In this document: in pieces, positions 19,546 through 20,803 of the stretch
How the letters are laid out: each line of letters opens with the position of its first letter
Position numbering within the stretch: the first letter of the stretch is position 1
IMG/VR virus record: IMGVR_UViG_3300045412_000405
Coordinates: 1 to 20,803 of that record
DNA from: a virus
Strand: one strand, 5' to 3'
Length of the DNA: 20,803 nucleotides
Notes under the pieces: model-generated
What the model was told of the DNA's origin: nothing
What the model saw: only the letters and a program-made list of their open reading frames with translations
Database searches by the model: none
Position numbers and translations under genes: made by a program

Positions 19546-20803
19546 TTACCATCTCTGAGCAAAATTATTTCTAGAGCGATTAGCATTAATCCACTTCTTA
19601 GGCGTCTCGGGTTGGACTTCGGGTTCTTTGTCTTTAGAAACCAGACTATTAAGTACAGCTTTAAAATTATACCGAGCTAACCCCGCCCCAACCGCAGCAG
19701 CATAGGCATAGACAAGAGCGTCAAGGGCTTCGTTACGTTTCTTAACTTTAATCCACTCTTGCTTAGGATACCCTTTCACATAGCGAGTAATCTGCTTTTC
19801 TGCGGTTAGCTGATCGTAAAATTCCTCTGGTATTCCCAAAGGAAAATGCACGTAACCCGCCCCCTTGACAGTAATCCTGAGCCGCCCGTAGAAGATTCCC
19901 TTAATTACGTCAGTTCCTATCGGCCACAACCTAACCCCTTTTTTAATTTTCTGCCCTTTATAGTTGACTTCTTGGTAAGTAGGAGTTCCTAAAATAGGTC
20001 GTCCTGGGGTACTCATTCCCTTTACGGCAAAAAGGTTTTTAGCTGAATTCCGAACATAGTTATAGACGGCTTGCGGCTTAAAGCCCGTATCAATTGCGGC
20101 GGCGGTAATTTTTAGGTCAAATCCTAGGGCATGGTGATAATCGCCATCTAGGATTAAATCCAATTGCTTCCAGACCTCCTCTGCCTCTGGGTCGCCATAG
20201 AGTTCAATCCAGTAAATCAGCCAGCTTTCCTCTCCCTCCCCAAAAGCCCATACTGCCACCGCCAGCCTATCGGCTTGCACATCTACCCCCGCCGTCAGCA
20301 GCAACCCGCCCTCTGGTACGGTCAAGACTTGATAGGGTTCTGCTCGGGCGGCAAGCATGTGCCATTCTAATTGATTCCCCTCTTGCTCCTCAAAGGTTTC
20401 GCCTAAACTGGTATTAGTCCAGACTTTAAGTAACTCGGGGTTGTCTTTGGCTTTGATAAAGTCAGTTACGACTTCCCCAAATTTTCTCCACGGAGAATAC
20501 AGTTCATTAAGATGGAATCCTGCAATATTGCTTTCCGCTGTAGCTACCCACCTCCCCCGCTTGAGCAGGTCGGGTTTGTCGCCGTTCTCGATTTTGCCTT
20601 GGCACGCCTCGCACTCATACCAAGCCGTCTCTGGATGATTTTTTTCCCATTGCACTTGCCGCCATTTTAAATACTGTTCTTGTCCGCAGTGGGGGCAGGG
20701 GACAAAATACCGCCTTTGGTCACTCTTCTCAAACCAATATTCTATTCTACTAGCCCCCTTAATTGTCGGGGTAGATACGATTAATATCCTTCGATTCCAA
20801 AAG
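19546..20803 (-). CDS. Terminase large subunit, GpA family (5' end missing)
   Basis: The C-terminal 418 residues of a lambda GpA-type packaging motor; the frame runs to the right edge, so about 200 residues with the Walker motifs are outside. Visible parts are the coupling motif STPTIKGASRIEYWF, the metal-binding pairs CPHC (36, 39) and CEAC (64, 67), and the nuclease domain with acidic residues in GVDVQADR (Asp174), AAIDTGF (Asp238) and EALDALVYAYAA (Asp361). SDQRRYFVPCPHCG is highly characteristic. A GTG at 20655 lies inside the conserved region and is not the true start. It cuts and translocates DNA into the prohead through the portal encoded two genes later. Very confident. Confidence 0.95.
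   Translation of the reverse strand, partial: FWNRRILIVSTPTIKGASRIEYWFEKSDQRRYFVPCPHCGQEQYLKWRQVQWEKNHPETAWYECEACQGKIENGDKPDLLKRGRWVATAESNIAGFHLNELYSPWRKFGEVVTDFIKAKDNPELLKVWTNTSLGETFEEQEGNQLEWHMLAARAEPYQVLTVPEGGLLLTAGVDVQADRLAVAVWAFGEGEESWLIYWIELYGDPEAEEVWKQLDLILDGDYHHALGFDLKITAAAIDTGFKPQAVYNYVRNSAKNLFAVKGMSTPGRPILGTPTYQEVNYKGQKIKKGVRLWPIGTDVIKGIFYGRLRITVKGAGYVHFPLGIPEEFYDQLTAEKQITRYVKGYPKQEWIKVKKRNEALDALVYAYAAAVGAGLARYNFKAVLNSLVSKDKEPEVQPETPKKWINANRSRNNFAQRW

Noticed and set aside
20164-20638. Plus-strand open frames opposite the terminase
   Set aside because: They are antisense of a clearly conserved TerL nuclease region.
20653-20655. GTG as the start of the terminase gene
   Set aside because: The frame continues upstream to the window edge with conserved GpA motifs (STPT, CPHC), so this is an internal codon.
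1-20803. CRISPR array, tRNA, rRNA or transposon
   Set aside because: No regularly spaced short repeats, cloverleaf-like segments, ribosomal sequence or transposase-like reading frames were seen.

Overview
The window is the head and tail morphogenesis region of a siphovirus-type tailed phage or prophage with a lambda/HK97-like plan. Almost everything is on the minus strand, so it reads from position 20803 down to about 897. I see no integrase, attachment site, repressor, tRNA, rRNA or CRISPR array, so the sequence alone does not show whether this is an integrated prophage or a free phage. Base composition leans AT. There is a single HIP1-type octamer (18244-18251), which is only weak support for a cyanobacterial host.

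Head module (20803 to about 10824, minus): large terminase (GpA family, 5' end cut by the window edge), a gpW-like connector with an extra N-terminal domain, a lambda-type portal fused to a Cys-rich motif and a ParB-like domain, a Cys-motif protein with an HEXXH metallopeptidase signature, small proteins of unknown function, a coiled-coil/SAP-domain protein in the scaffold position, a fused S78 prohead protease and HK97-fold capsid protein, then post-capsid small proteins and an FII-like head-tail joining protein. Three short genes (14208-14324, 11464-11628 and, less surely, 13451-13582) fill the apparent gaps.

Tail module (10827 to 897, minus): U-like tail terminator, tail tube protein, tail chaperone G with a G-T extension apparently made by -1 frameshifting on TTTTTTC (8707-8713), a 1392-residue tape measure with a built-in lysozyme/transglycosylase-like domain, and a tip set related to gene transfer agents: a DUF2163 hub protein, an NlpC/P60 peptidase and a tandemly duplicated DUF2460 protein. 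Four tiny membrane proteins lie between or overlap the tip genes and are candidates for holin or lysis functions.

At the left edge two plus-strand genes, the end of a putative tail/fibre protein and a LamG-like lectin, converge on the minus-strand cluster with an 11-bp overlap and look like receptor-binding components.

The most unusual points are the portal-Cys-ParB fusion next to a metallopeptidase carrying the same Cys module, the protease-capsid fusion with an internal ribosome-binding site at the junction, a 181-bp repeat flanking the capsid gene, the frameshift in the tail chaperone, and the series of overlapping micro-genes. Gene order and overlaps suggest one long late operon with strong translational coupling.
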